Below, piece by piece: positions 1 to 12,149 of a stretch of DNA of 64,000 nt (position 1 is its first letter; every line of letters begins with the position of its first letter). Below the pieces are notes generated by a model. The model was not told the DNA's origin, did not search any database, and saw nothing but the letters and a program-made list of their open reading frames with translations. Position numbers and translations under genes: made by a program. Source of the stretch: Chlorops oryzae (Eukaryota > Arthropoda > Insecta > Diptera > Chloropidae); the NCBI GenBank assembly GCA_020466095.1, contig CM035806.1, positions 61,986,059 to 62,050,058 of the forward strand. Direction: 5' to 3'.

Positions 1-522
1 AGTCAAATCAAACAATTTGACCATTATACTCTACAAGTCGCCCATTGGAGGCCTCCTAGCACTTTTATATTAAAACAAGTTATTATATTTATATATTATT
101 TATTTATTTATTATACCAAATGTACTTTTTTCATTGAACGCTTCTCAATCTTATATTATGTTATTAAAACGATTATACACCTACGATTATACACCTACGA
201 AGTTGATGCTGAGAAAGATAAATAAATAAGAGAAAATAAAAATAAAATAAAAATAGGAACAAAAGCAAACTCAAAATTTAAACCCTAATTCATAACCAAA
301 ATAATAAAATAAAATATACACATTATATTACATACTATATACATATATAGGCATCAGATGGAGCCTGAGACGCAGCCTAGGGATACATATATAAGCATCA
401 GATGGAGCCTGAGATGCAGCCTATGAATACATTCCAAGACAGGCTAGAATTATAAAAAACACATAGGTTATTAACAACAACAATCGAAATTATAAACATT
501 GGATATTAGCTAGAAACATTAT
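1..522. repeat. AT-rich DNA with a short tandem duplication
   Basis: No gene is visible. Positions about 345-432 hold two tandem copies of a roughly 46-bp unit containing GCATCAGATGGAGCCTGAGA. A shorter duplication (ATTATACACCTACG) lies at about 173-200. The rest is A/T-rich simple sequence. Confidence 0.6.
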
Positions 523-981
523 CTAATACTTACACTCCAAGAAAACAAGGAACGCATATATTTCGGGAGGTATCTCGCCGGCGAAATATGGTAAAACCAC
601 CTGATTACCGAATAGGGTGTTTACCATGGCATATAAATGCACTTGTAAATGTGGTGGTATGTGACGAATAGTCAGGTCTACGAGTCGGTCCCCAACTGTA
701 TGACCGGTATCCATGCGATGCTGAGATATCGAGGAATGAGGGCTATGTAGCTCATAGGTCGTATGCTCCGCATTAATGAGGAATAACAACGAACAGTTGT
801 CACAAGGTGCCACAAGAACCTGCGGCGCATCTTGGAAAAATTCTTCCACAATCGGGTTATGGTCCATGGTTGAATCTAAAATCGTAAGAAATTTTATTTT
901 TAAGAGATGTGTAAAATGCTGAGATTGATAGCTAACAAGGGCGCAGTATAATTGTACATAATCAAATGCCGCTAACGACAT
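523..981 (-). CDS. Unrecognised 152-codon ORF, possibly spurious
   Basis: This is an ATG-started open frame on the minus strand (ATG at 981-979). It has no signal peptide, membrane segment or family motif that I recognise. The part from residue 39 on has an ordinary protein-like composition, with acidic residues, prolines and a short C-x2-C pair (PCDNC). It could be the last exon of a host or transposon gene, or chance. It is isolated: no recognisable coding sequence lies within 6 kb downstream in the window. I cannot assign a function. Confidence 0.2.
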   Translation of the reverse strand: MSLAAFDYVQLYCALVSYQSQHFTHLLKIKFLTILDSTMDHNPIVEEFFQDAPQVLVAPCDNCSLLFLINAEHTTYELHSPHSSISQHRMDTGHTVGDRLVDLTIRHIPPHLQVHLYAMVNTLFGNQVVLPYFAGEIPPEIYAFLVFLECKY

Positions 982-2795
982 TCACACCATATAGTACTAT
1001 AGATGGCACTTGGCAAAAAACGTGTGTGTTGAATTGAAGTAGGCCCCCTGTGCATGCATTCTTATGGCAAAATCAAAAACGTAGCACGCCCCCGAGAAAT
1101 TCCGGGTCCGGTCTAACAAATCTTTTTAAATCTTGTAACATGTACCAAAATGTTTGGTATAGTTCATATACATGTTAAAGTGTTCGTCAAATATTTTTTG
1201 TTAAAACTCATTTTTTTCGACTAAAATATGGTTTTTATATAATATCAAAAATCTTTACGTGAAATTTTCCTTTTGTTCTTCAACAACGCTAAAGAAGAGC
1301 ACTCATGCGTCGAATATGACCGAATGTTTGTTTACAAAACAGAACAGCTGATATGAACTTTTCAGTGATGTAGAAAAAATTCTAGCTCGATACCAAACTA
1401 ATGGCTCAAGTACTTATAACAAATCATTCTAAAATGAATACAAAAACTACTTATTTTTCGAACTCCTCTCTTGAAAAGGGCACAGTATTGCATAATCTTT
1501 CATCAAAAACCTAAAAGGTTGTATACTAAAAAGAAAACATTAAAAAATTTCAACGCAAGAATGCTTAGTTAAAAAATTGAGTGAGTACTCAAAACATTCT
1601 AGCATCACTAATTCGGTTGTTGTTGGGAGTGCCACATATAGTAATATATGATTCACACGTTATACTTACAACTTTCGATTGTTTTGTCGCTGTCCGCTAG
1701 AAGATGTGAAGGATATCCTTACTACCTGCAGAATGAGTGTAATGAGATAATTTTCTACACAAGTAGGTTAAAAACACTCAGACTGCACTTAGCATCAATA
1801 CATACAAATTTGTTGGAAAACACTCAGAAACTCTCTCAGAGTAAAAATACATATAAACACTTGACATCTATTGCCAAATATTTTTCATGATAATTACCCA
1901 TTATAATTCTATTTAAACAATGTCACAGGAACTAAACCCTCAATGCTAAGTTTTAGAGATTCTGCTAAGAAATGTTGTGTAGAACTCAAAAGGGCGAATC
2001 AAAAATACTCTCAGATCATCTACTTGCACCCTCTCATTTTTTACTCCTTACACCTCTCCCGCAAAATAAACACAATATCATCGAGAAACTTGACTAAATT
2101 TTTGTGCACTCACAAACTCACACACATAGTTTATACCGTTAGAGTGGAAATGAGATGAAAATCAGCATAGACAGATCATCGCAGTAGGAAATTTCTCATA
2201 CGATGACTATGGGACGGTCATGATGGGTGTAGGGGTGATGCTGGGCTTTGCTGATTGCCAACATTTTAACCTAATCATAAATGCACTTCACCCACAGTCT
2301 CAATGCACTTCATCCATAGTCTGAATTCATTCTTTTTTCATCTCGGTCCCATCTAGGCTTCCATTTATATTTCTCATTTAGATTTACAATTACTGTTACA
2401 TTTGAATTAAAATATTTACATATCATTCACAATCTCATTGATTCATAATTTCATTTAAACCATATTTCATTTACTACTCCATTTACCAGCTCATCTGACC
2501 AAAATTTTACTTAACATTCTCACTCATGACCTCAATCGATTCATAATTTCATTCAAACCTTATCGCCCATTTACGGCTTCATTCGAACAATTTTAACCTC
2601 ATTTAGATTTATTATACGCTAGACGGTTTTTTTTGGATATGTCGAGATCGACTCGGAAATCATTCCAATGGTTTAGATGATGAAATTTACTCAAATCCGG
2701 AGATCCATGTTCCATCTGTAGGCAATAATTGACCAGCAATTTTTTCTCCAATAACATACGGTAGAGTCTACCCGAAAATCGGACTCAAAGTCGTA
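982..2795. other. No gene seen; degenerate repeats near 2390-2610
   Basis: Only short open frames occur (for example 1648-1890 and 1943-2158 on +), and none resembles a known family. At 2390-2610 two imperfect direct repeats recur, built around GATTCATAATTTCATT followed by CATTTAC. They look like remnants of low-complexity satellite. Confidence 0.5.
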
Positions 2796-3905
2796 CCCAA
2801 GCAGCAAAATAAAGCGATTCGACCAGAAGCAAGTCGAATCGACCTATTTTGGTTGAAAATACCCTATTTCTGACCTATTTTCCGGCCTTAAATATGACCT
2901 AACTTAAAAGTCCGTTTCGATGGTCCAAATTACCTCTATTCTACCTATTTCATGACTTCAAAGTCGCTTCGACTTCCAAGTCGATTTTTGGTCGAAAATA
3001 GGTAAAAAATTCCCTATTGAGGGACTTAAAATTGACTTAACTTTGAATTCCAAATTAGGTAATTTTTCAAGGCAAACAGACCAATTTTTTGACTAAAATT
3101 CGACTTTAAAGTCCGTTTGACTTATAGGGCGAAATAGGGTCAAAAGTTGACTTATTTTGTTGCATGCTTCGACTTCAAAGTCGAGCGGACTTGATTTTTG
3201 GACTTCATAGTCGGTTTGACTTTTAAGTCGAAATAGGTCAAAATAGGTCGAGCTCCGCCATGTTTTTCGAATGGCAAATTGAGAATTATTCTTCTGCATA
3301 TGTTTTTTCTTTAAGAAAAACAATTTTTTTCAAGCAATATTTATTTAATTTCCATCAATGAGAAAGCCCCTTCAAAATGAAGAAGTAGAGGGAACACTTT
3401 CACGAAAAATCTCAGCGGGCATATGTTTTTGGGACTTATTAAGCGCAAAATAATTTTTAATGAAGTCCATATTTCATTTATTATTTATTTCTTAAGACAC
3501 ACGAAGAAGAAAATCTCTCGTTCATTTCTGCTTTCGAGTAATACGAATGACTGAGTAAGATATTATGTATTTATATCTTTCTCTGTTACTCTCTCTCTCA
3601 CTTTTTTCGTTTCCTTTTACGTTCTCTTTCGTTTTACTCATAAGTCCAATTAGGTCGAAAATTGGTCATTGCGACTTCTTTTCGACTAATATTAGGTAAA
3701 CGGACTTCTTTTCGCCCTGACTTTGAAGTCGAAATGCCCTATTATGACCTATTATTACCGCCAATCGACTTCCAATCTATTCCCCACTTACGTCGACTCG
3801 ACGTCGAATCGACGTAATTTCGACCTATTTAGGTTAGGTCAAGTAAATATTCTGACTTAATATAGGTAAGAATTTACCAATTTTCGACCTATTTTGCTAC
3901 TTGGG
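2796..3905. mobile_element. Non-autonomous DNA transposon with 16-bp TIRs and TA duplication
   Basis: The ends are inverted copies: CCCAAGCAGCAAAATA at 2796 and TATTTTGCTACTTGGG ending at 3905. A TA dinucleotide flanks each side (2794-2795, 3906-3907). The interior has no credible ORF. Much of it is degenerate short words such as AGGTCGAAAATAGG and AAGTCGAATCGAC on both strands, so the element is internally palindromic and repetitive. The TA duplication would fit a Tc1/mariner-related or similar source, but I cannot name the family. Confidence 0.7.
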
Positions 3906-6040
3906 TATTCCATATATTCCTAAAAAAACAGCACCCTGTAACAGAAAAGAGACCACAAGCTATAAACGGTTTAAAATAATTATAATCATAACTTATCTGA
4001 TTATCTTATAATGATGCGGAGTTGCGTTATCCGTGGCATGTTCATGGCCGGCTTGGGTAGCAATCCTAGAACCCGAATCTCTCTGGAACATGACAAAAAT
4101 TTCAAGGGAATTCACCTGAAAATTTATCAAATACTAAAAACATCCTCTTATATCAAAGTTAATTAAGTAATAAATAATTAATTTCCAACCCCTGATATAC
4201 TTACATTGGAACACCCGAGATTAATAAACCGATGAGTTGTAATGAGGCTTATACTGCATTAACAATTCTTGAACGATGCATGACATTGGCTGGAGTCGTG
4301 GAGTACATTGTATTTACTTAGTTCCTGAAAAGAGAAAGTTTAAAAGACATTCAATTAAAAGACATTTTGGCCAAATTGAAAAGACATCCATTTTTCGGAA
4401 GATGATAAAATAAATTAATAAAATAAATAAAATAAATAAAATTAATAAACAAACAAAACAAATAAAAAGGATAAAATAAGTGCATTTGTTTGTTTTGGGC
4501 TAAAATTCTCACCAACTTTTAATTCAAGCACATATAAAGGTGTGCTTGGAAATCGTACAAATTATTTCAAAATTATATCTAGAGTGTTTGAAATAAGTGT
4601 GTCGAAGTGTCATATTTAGGCAAAATCCTTCAATTGTTTTATATGCACATATGCAAAGGTGCATACGCGATATGGCATTAAGTGTCTCAAAAGTGTTTTT
4701 AAAATCATATGTTAAGTGTCATACGCGTATGCACAAATATGATTTGTTAAAAGTGAAGTGATTGTTTAATGTAATAATGTTTGCTACAAATTATTTCGTA
4801 TTTGGACACAGGGTATGCTTTGAAATGTTTATTAAATTCTATGTGCCATACGCGTGTGCACAAAATTGTTGTTGTAATTTAAAAAGTTTGTTAAATGTTT
4901 CAGTTATATGTGACATGCGCGTATACACCAAAATTGTTTTGTTTGACATATTTTTAAGTGAAATGTTAATAAAATTATGTCGCATTTGTCGATCGATTTG
5001 TGTTGAAATATGATATGGTATGTTTTATCTTTTTACCCGATTGCCCGATCATACTACGCATAAATTCTCCCCAAAATCTTATCAGAACCCATAACTTTTT
5101 TGAATAAATAAAACTCAGTTTCCATAACTTCTTTGGAAAAATAAAACTCAGTTTGCATTTTCAGTTCACACATATATATATATAAAATCAAAAACATTCT
5201 TTGAAAACATTTTCAAATTATTTTTATCAAAAAGACTATAAAAACATTTTATTTCTTCCTTTCAAAACTCTCTTAAAATTTTATAATTTTTTCAAAAAAC
5301 ACTAATACATAGATATTCGAGTCTCCTAAAACTAAGAAAGTTAGCACTCAGCCTAAATTTGAAAATAAGACATATACTTTGAAAATTATACATTTATATA
5401 CGTATATGACTTAAAAATGTATAAAACTTAAAGCCAAAAAGGGCACTAATATTTAAATTCAATAAATTCAAAAAAAATCTACCAATTAGATTTTACCACT
5501 TAAAGTAATCTCACACTGAACCTCTAATAACGGTCAAAAGGCAGAGTCCTAATAAAATTAGTCGTCATTTCAGTAAACAATAAAAATATATAAAGTATAT
5601 CAGGATGTGGAGAGCTCTCCAAAAACATTCTTTAGTCAGACTAAAATTTTCCATCAGTGGTCAGAAACAACAATCCACTAAAGAAATAAAACTACCACCC
5701 AACTTATGGAAATTTTTAGAAATCTGATAAACAGGGGAACCCTGTACCGCAAGTTACAAACACTCAGTTGTAGACGCGAGCGCGTACTCAAAACAGAAAA
5801 TATTTTTATCACACGAGTGAGCAAAATTTCGAGGAAATAAGTAACTTCCTCACGCGCGAGTGCAAAAATAACAAAATAGTGTTCGTGGGTCAAGAGATCG
5901 ACCCCCTACTAAATAAAGTTTTTTTTTCCCCCCAGTGCTGTAGTAGGAATGTGCTTCCTCCATAAACAAAATTTAGAAGGGCAAATAACCTCCATCGAAC
6001 TCATAAAGAGTGAGTACACACTTCATCAACAATTTATAAC
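3906..6040. other. No gene seen; AT-rich flank
   Basis: Short ORFs at 4762-5013 (+) and 5678-5893 (-) have no recognisable motif. Words such as CATATGCGCG and CATACGCGTATGCAC recur at 4640-4930. The sequence ends directly at the TG of the BEL-1 LTR at 6041, where the five preceding bases are ATAAC. Confidence 0.5.
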
Positions 6041-6376
6041 TGTTTAGGCCAACAGATTGGCAACCCTTTTTTATCTCATTTTGATAACACCTAAGAGAAT
6101 TAAAAAGAGAAGCCTTCAAAGACAGATACCGCTGCTATTTCGCTTTCCAAGCAACTTTTAGTCTTTAAGTCTAACTTTAAGACAACTGAACTTGAAAGTT
6201 CAGTTCCTGTTTCTCCATCCTGCCAGCAGGTAATAAAGCGCTCCATCGCTCAAAGCTAACTATTCGTGTTTCTAATTCGGCTTTTCTTTCTTTTCAACGG
6301 TGAATTTGATTTGTTGCTCTGCACGAGTCAAACTCAATTACTATATTTACAGTCCACCCATTTCAAGGAAAAAACA
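6041..6376 (+). repeat. BEL-1 5' LTR
   Basis: This is a 336-bp LTR beginning TGTTTAGGCC and ending GGAAAAAACA. It is recognised because an inverted copy of exactly the same length lies at 30722-31057 and a 64-bp inverted piece lies at 33359-33422. It is followed at once by a tRNA-type primer-binding site. No direct-orientation 3' LTR exists in the window. Confidence 0.85.
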
Positions 6377-6377
6377 T

Positions 6378-6394
6378 TGGTCCTTCGAGCCGGA
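6378..6394 (+). promoter_or_regulatory. BEL-1 tRNA primer-binding site
   Basis: TGGTCCTTCGAGCCGGA begins with TGG, the complement of a tRNA CCA end, one base after the LTR. The same 16 bases, inverted, stand at 30703-30718 beside the inverted LTR, where viral sequence begins immediately after them. Confidence 0.75.
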
Positions 6395-7441
6395 TCCTAT
6401 TCGAGCAAATAACTATTCGGAATTTTGGTCGAAATAACTCCAGAACTCCAGAGAGCCATCACAGCGATCCAGCGCTTTTTTAATTTCACTTCTTTAATCA
6501 AGGTTCGTTTGCATATGTGTGTGTGTAGAAAAGTGCATTAAATAAAAAGTAAAAAAAAAAATCTGATCACTTCGATTCCACGAAAGTGCCATCGATCGGT
6601 ACTAAGGCAAATACATAAGCCTTTCCTTAGACATCCATACATATCGTGATTAGTCACCTTGATTGACCTTCCTCCAACACGCGACTCTTCTCTTTTAGTG
6701 CATTTAAAGCGGTATTATCGAGTCTTCTCTATGCAACTATCATACATACATACATACGCGCTGCGGCATACATAAGCTGAAACAGCTTATCGGCAATAAT
6801 TTTTGTCGTTCTTTTTCGTATTCACATACATTTCCCAATCAGAGTGTATGTGGTCAGTGACTTCAAAGTGCTGATCAATTCTTTTACATAGACGCGTTCG
6901 TTTTTTTTTCGGTCGTCATTCTCCTTTGCCGACAGCTTCTTCCGTTCGGTGCATTTAAAACCGCAGCGTCGCTGCTTAATTTTTCGCTGCTTCCGAGTTT
7001 TTACAATTTTTTTTGTATTTTCTTCGGCAACGATCCACAGCCAGCAGATCAAATAAATCAGCTGGTATTGCTTACAACACAAACAAAAGCAAGGCAACGC
7101 AATTCATTCCAAGACAATTGCTTTAATTACAGTGCGGGACAAAATAGTTAGGGCAGCATTTTTTCCACAAGTGAAAATTAGTTTTCGACTTATTCGCTTT
7201 CAGTTCGAATTCCATTCGTGTTTCCCATTCGATTTAATTTCCCACGCGACTTTTGAAAGCATTTGGCTACTCCGAAATTACAGTGAGGAACAAAGTTTAA
7301 CAACCAAATTAAAACAATTTCATCTGCGAGTTTTTTTTTCTCGTTTCGCATCGAATTCACCATAAAGTGCCTCTTTTTTAGCACCAATTCCAATCACTGC
7401 CATCTTCGACTAGAATATTTCTTTCCTCTTATCATCTCATA
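6395..7441 (+). other. BEL-1 untranslated leader
   Basis: A 1-kb internal leader lies between the primer-binding site and the gag ATG at 7442. It holds a (CATA)n run near 6745. Its last 110 bp, together with the first roughly 100 bp of gag, recur at 31283-31492. Minor ORFs here on both strands appear to be chance. Confidence 0.6.
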
Positions 7442-8794
7442 ATGGCGTTTGAAGCATTCATCCGAGCCACTGATAATTTGATGGAATTCGAAGCCAATTT
7501 TAATACCATTGAGGTAGCTCGGCATTCCGTAGCTTCGCTAGACATACATAGCGATGAACTTCGAATTTTGTGGAAAGTGGTGAAAAGTAAATATGATCAC
7601 TATCTCCAAGCGTTGGAAGCCGACGAATCCGAGGATGCGGAAACGAAAGCGCGTGAGCAAAACGTGGTTCCTGTTGTTAAATCGCGATACCAAACTACTT
7701 ACAATGTTTATGTCCGATGTCTGTCCACGATTACGGATAAAATAAATTCGCTTGAAGACCGAGGTCCAACACCGAGTGCCCCTCCGGCCAATCATTCCGC
7801 GGCTCCCAACACAGGTGTTCGCTTACCACCCTGTGATATGGAAACTTTCGCTGGTGATTATACAACATGGCCTTCATTCCGTGATCTTTTCGAGGCAATT
7901 TATGGGCGGAATCCGCGTCTGAGCCCGGTAGAAAAACTGTTCCATTTGCTCCAAAAAACCAAAGGAGAAGCAAAAGACATTATCCAAACCGCTCCACTCA
8001 CCCACGACGGGTTTTCAATCGCATGGCAGGCATTAAAGGAACGTTTTGAAAACAAAAGAATTCTCGTCAATTCCCAATATCGTATTCTCTTTAGTGTCGA
8101 ATCCATAAAGTCAGAATCCGGGAGTGCTTTAAAGAAAATGCAAAGCACAATCAACGGTTGTCTGTCCGCTCTCAAACTACAAGGCATCGATGTGAGCTCA
8201 TGGGACTCCATGCTCGTGTATTTCTCCTCTACGCGTCTACCAAATACCACCCTCACTCTCTGGGAGCAGTCGTTGTCGGGTAAAGATATTTTACCCACAT
8301 GGCAACAATTCGATTCCTTTTTGACCAGTCGATATCAAATATTAGAGACGCTGAACGACATAAGAAGTACCAATCAAAAACAATCCGATGCTCCCAATCC
8401 GCGAAATATTAAATCGCATGCGGCGAATGTTTCGGCTCCTCAATGTAGGCTCTGTCCAAAAGAAAAACATCCGATCAGGGCATGTCCAATCTTTCTTAAA
8501 ATGTCAGTTGACAATCGGTTAGCGTCTATCCGAAAGCAGGGCCTCTGTATTAATTGTTTTGCGCGTTCGCATGCAGTTAAAGAGTGCAAGAGCAATTACA
8601 ATTGTGTTACGTGTCACAAGAGGCATAACACTTTACTCCATCGCGAACCCGTCACCCCCTCAAACAATACAAAAAGCGAAAAAATAGTACCTCCACCGGC
8701 GGCTCCGCTCAACAAAAAACACATTCCGCTCAGATCACTCCAAGTAATGAACCCCCACGTCTACCATTCAAACATGCGTTGCATCGGGCACTAA
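7442..8794 (+). CDS. gag: BEL-1 Gag
   Basis: A 450-codon Gag-like protein of a BEL/Pao retrotransposon. Residues about 110-290 match the DUF1759 Gag region (motifs LPPCDMETFAGDYTTWPSFR and WQALKERFENKRIL). The C-terminal third has cysteine/histidine knuckles (CRLC...HPIRAC, CINC...HAVKEC, NCVTCHKRH), which bind RNA in virus-like particles. BEL elements normally encode Gag-Pol as one frame. Here pol is in another frame, and the shift lies in or near a C5 run at about 8750, probably a decay indel. The start follows a long leader that is also conserved at 31283. Confidence 0.85.
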   Translation: MAFEAFIRATDNLMEFEANFNTIEVARHSVASLDIHSDELRILWKVVKSKYDHYLQALEADESEDAETKAREQNVVPVVKSRYQTTYNVYVRCLSTITDKINSLEDRGPTPSAPPANHSAAPNTGVRLPPCDMETFAGDYTTWPSFRDLFEAIYGRNPRLSPVEKLFHLLQKTKGEAKDIIQTAPLTHDGFSIAWQALKERFENKRILVNSQYRILFSVESIKSESGSALKKMQSTINGCLSALKLQGIDVSSWDSMLVYFSSTRLPNTTLTLWEQSLSGKDILPTWQQFDSFLTSRYQILETLNDIRSTNQKQSDAPNPRNIKSHAANVSAPQCRLCPKEKHPIRACPIFLKMSVDNRLASIRKQGLCINCFARSHAVKECKSNYNCVTCHKRHNTLLHREPVTPSNNTKSEKIVPPPAAPLNKKHIPLRSLQVMNPHVYHSNMRCIGH

Positions 8795-8801
8795 AAGTGT
8801 T

Positions 8802-11579
8802 TTGTTGGGTACGGCGATAATAAAATTGCAAAATAAAGACAACATTCTTTACGTCAGAGCTCTGTTAGACTCAGGTTCCGAAGGCACTTTTATTTCCCAA
8901 AAAATACAGAGGAAACTTAAGCTACCTGTGTATTCCGTAAATGCTAATATAACCGGGGTAGGGGCGTCTGTGAGCGCCAATTCCATGAAAGCATGTCGCA
9001 TTTTAATAGGTTCCACACGATGTTCCGACTTGAACATAGAAACTACCGCGTTAGTGTTACCGAAGATAACAGGTGATCTTCCCTCCTGCTTCATCGAGCC
9101 CTCGTATTTTTTAAATATGCCTAAAATGCCTTTAGCTGACAAAGATTTTGCGAAAAGAGCTTCCGTTGAGGTCCTCCTAGGTGCCGATCTCTTTCCAACA
9201 ATTCTCCGTAGTGGCATCAAACGCAATATTTGTGGGTCCTTGGTTGCGCAAGAGACAGTTTTCGGGTGGATTTTAACGGGGCCAATCAAGTTACAGCATC
9301 CTATTTCTGTAACCGCGAATTTCTGCTCATGTGATGTCGTCCCTTTAGAAAGAGCACTTACGCGTTTTTGGGAGGTGGAGGATCTTCCGCAGCAGAGACT
9401 TGAGTCCGAAGAAGAGCAATATTGTGAGGAGTTATTCAAGAGAACCACTAAACGAAATGAAGAGGGGCGCTATATAGTCTCTCTACCTTTTAAACTCGGT
9501 TTTCCAACACAAATTCAAATAGGCGCGTCGCGTAAAATCGCATTAGCGCAGTTCCTTCGCAATGAAGCGCGGTTAAAGAAAAACGTTCAGGCTAAGGATG
9601 AATATGACGGCGTACTTCGGGAATATTTAGAGCTCGGGCATATGGTTCCAATTCCACAAAATTCCACTGATCCCATCGAATCCACTTTCTATTTGCCACA
9701 CCACGCTGTTATAAAGGCGGAAAGTACCACCACGAAGGTTCGCGTTGTGTTCAATGCATCGAGTCCGTCCGATAATTCCGTGAGTCTCAACGATGTACTG
9801 CATACCGGTCCTGTGTTACAATCCGATTTGACGCTGCTCATTCTTCAATGGCGATTTTTCCGATATGTTTTTAATGCTGATATCCAAAAAATGTATAGGC
9901 AGATTCTTGTGACGCATAATCACACTCCATTCCAAAGAATTCTATTTCGTCAGGCAGCAGGACGAGATGTCGAAGATTTCGAATTAAAGACCGTTACTTT
10001 TGGCGTTAATTGTGCACCTTATCTCGCTATTCGCACACTTCTGCAGCTAGCAGAAGATGTGAAGGAATCTTTTCCTCTAGCAAGCGAGATATTGAAAAAA
10101 TACATGTATGTGGATGATGTATTAGCAGGTGGTCATTCAATAGAAGCAACAATTGCTGCGCGCGATGAATTAGTGTCCGCGTTGAACTCGGCTGGATTCC
10201 CACTACGAAAATGGGCGGCGAATGCTCGAGAATTGTTACACGACATTCCTAAAACTCACCTTCTTCGCGAAGCTTTCCTCTTATTAAACGAACATAGTGT
10301 CGCCAAAACTCTTGGCATCAGATGGAATGCTCAATCTGATGCTTTTTATTTCCATCCAGATCCGTTGCCAGACCACCCCAATTACACCAGAAGGGAGATT
10401 TTGTCGCAAGTCTCCAAATTGTTTGATCCCGCCGGCTGGCTCGCTCCCATAATCGTTTCTGCTAAAATGTTGATGCAGGAAATTTGGTTAGCGAGGATTG
10501 ACTGGGACGCTCCGCTCCCTGCTCCATGTGTCACCAAATGGAATTTGTTCCGAGATAATTTCGCATTCATTCAGGAAATTACCGTTCCGCGGTGGGTTAA
10601 TTATCTGCCTGAAGGCGACGTCGAAATCCACGGTTTCTGTGATGCTTCCGAGAAAGCATACGCAGCCGCGATTTATGTCCGCGTGCAGTTAGGCGACGAA
10701 ATTTCTTCACACCTGCTCACAGCTAAAAGTCGAGTAGCTCCCGTTAAAACGTTGTCTGTGCCTCGTTTGGAATTGTGTGGTGCCGTCCTCCTCGCTGAAA
10801 TGATTCAGGCTTTCTCTAACCACCTACCGTTCAACCACGAAAAGCTGTTTTTATGGACAGATTCAACCATCGTCCTTGCATGGCTCCAAAAACCCCCCTG
10901 CCACTGGAAGAATTTTATCGCAAATAGGGTTTCCAAAATTCTACAATGTATAGGTCCATCGACATGGCTCCACGTTGATTCCGAATATAATCCCGCTGAT
11001 TTAGCAAGCCGAGGTGTGACCGCTAGGGAACTACGGGTTAACGATTTGTGGTGGCACGGCCCTGCTTGGCTTCCGTTACCATTGGCGCACTGGCGAACTC
11101 CCAGCGCGGCCTCTCCCTTCGAAACTGACTTAGAAAAGAAACCGCTTCGAGTCCATGCAGTCATTGTAGATCCGACTGAGGACATTCTGGAGAGATTTTC
11201 TAATTACTCTAGAGCCGTTAGGGTCCTCGCGTACGTCAGTCGTTTCGTGCTCCGGACGTGGAAAAACCAACGAGTGCCTAAAGCGAAGTTCGACTGCCAA
11301 ACTTTACATTTAGATAGTCACGAAATTTCGGAAGTTCAATTTATGAGTATAAAACTAGCTCAACGAAAGGAATACGCAATCGAATATGCGGCACTACAAA
11401 ACAAAAAATCCATAGCCTCAACTAGCTCGATCTTAAGTTTGAACCCATTCCTCGACTCGCGACAGATAATCCGTGTGAATGGCCGACTAGCGGCTAGCCC
11501 CAGCCTCACCTACAATGAACGTCATCCAATAATTATTCCGTATAACTGCCGTTTATCTCGTCAGATACCCAGTCGGTGA
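8802..11579 (+). pseudogene. pol: BEL-1 Pol, truncated before the integrase core
   Basis: A 925-codon frame carries the BEL/Pao pol order: retropepsin (LLDSGSEGTFIS near residue 20), reverse transcriptase (FNADIQKMYRQI, then YMYVDDVLAGG near residue 436), RNase H (FCDASEKAYAAAIYVR, LWTDSTIVLAWLQ), and the linker into the integrase zinc domain (ERHPIIIPYNCRLSRQI). The usual H2C2 zinc finger, DDE core and DUF5641 tail are missing. The frame runs into antisense viral sequence at about 11560-11572 and stops at 11579. The upstream junction with gag needs a one-base shift near 8750. RT and RNase H motifs look intact. Confidence 0.85.
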
Positions 11580-12123
11580 CTTCTTTATAAATTTTAGCGT
11601 CGGTATATGGTGCCTTTCCATTTAAGGAGTGTAGATGAGTCAGTAGCATGTATGCTGGTCCGCTTTGGGCGGGGTCGCTACCGAAGATTCTTCTATATGC
11701 GTAGGAACTTAAACTGCGTAAGTGGTGACGGTAATAATCATCTAGGTGTTCAGCTTGGATTTTTTCAGTACTTGATAGTGTCTGTATTTGTGTGAGATAC
11801 CTTAACAGCTCACTTGCTACCTGTGGATGTCCGCAGGCTATAATAGACCTGTAGTGTAAGAATGTGGGCCAGGAACAGTCTAGATCAGCCGGGATAGGCC
11901 AGAATCGAGGAACCTGTCCCCAAAAACGTCTTAGACCTTCAACGCCGCGGGGTCGGGTGCTCCACAGGGTGCCGCTGCCCGTAGTTGCAGAGGGTCTGTG
12001 GACCGACAAGTGCAGGTGATAGGGTCGTGCATTAATGGGGCCAGATAGGCGACCAAGGGATAAAGGGACTCGGTATCTTCCGTGGCCCGGGTATCCCTCC
12101 GTTCCAGACTGAGGTACCCACAC
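11533..12123 (-). pseudogene. Totivirus-like RdRp ORF, N-terminal part only (endogenous viral element)
   Basis: This minus-strand frame resembles the region N-terminal to the polymerase core of insect toti-like viruses, with blocks such as WPTFLHYRSIIACGHPQVA, SSYAYRRIF and AYMLLTHLHSLNG. It is open upstream of 12123 as far as the slippery site at 12267-12273, in the -1 frame relative to the coat ORF. The catalytic palm motifs (GDD region) are absent because the viral copy stops at the BEL-1 pol junction near 11560. It is a fossil fragment and cannot encode an active polymerase. Family assignment rests on my recall of such proteins plus the genome layout. Confidence 0.65.
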
Positions 12124-12149
12124 ACCACAGTACTGGCCCTGACAATCGT

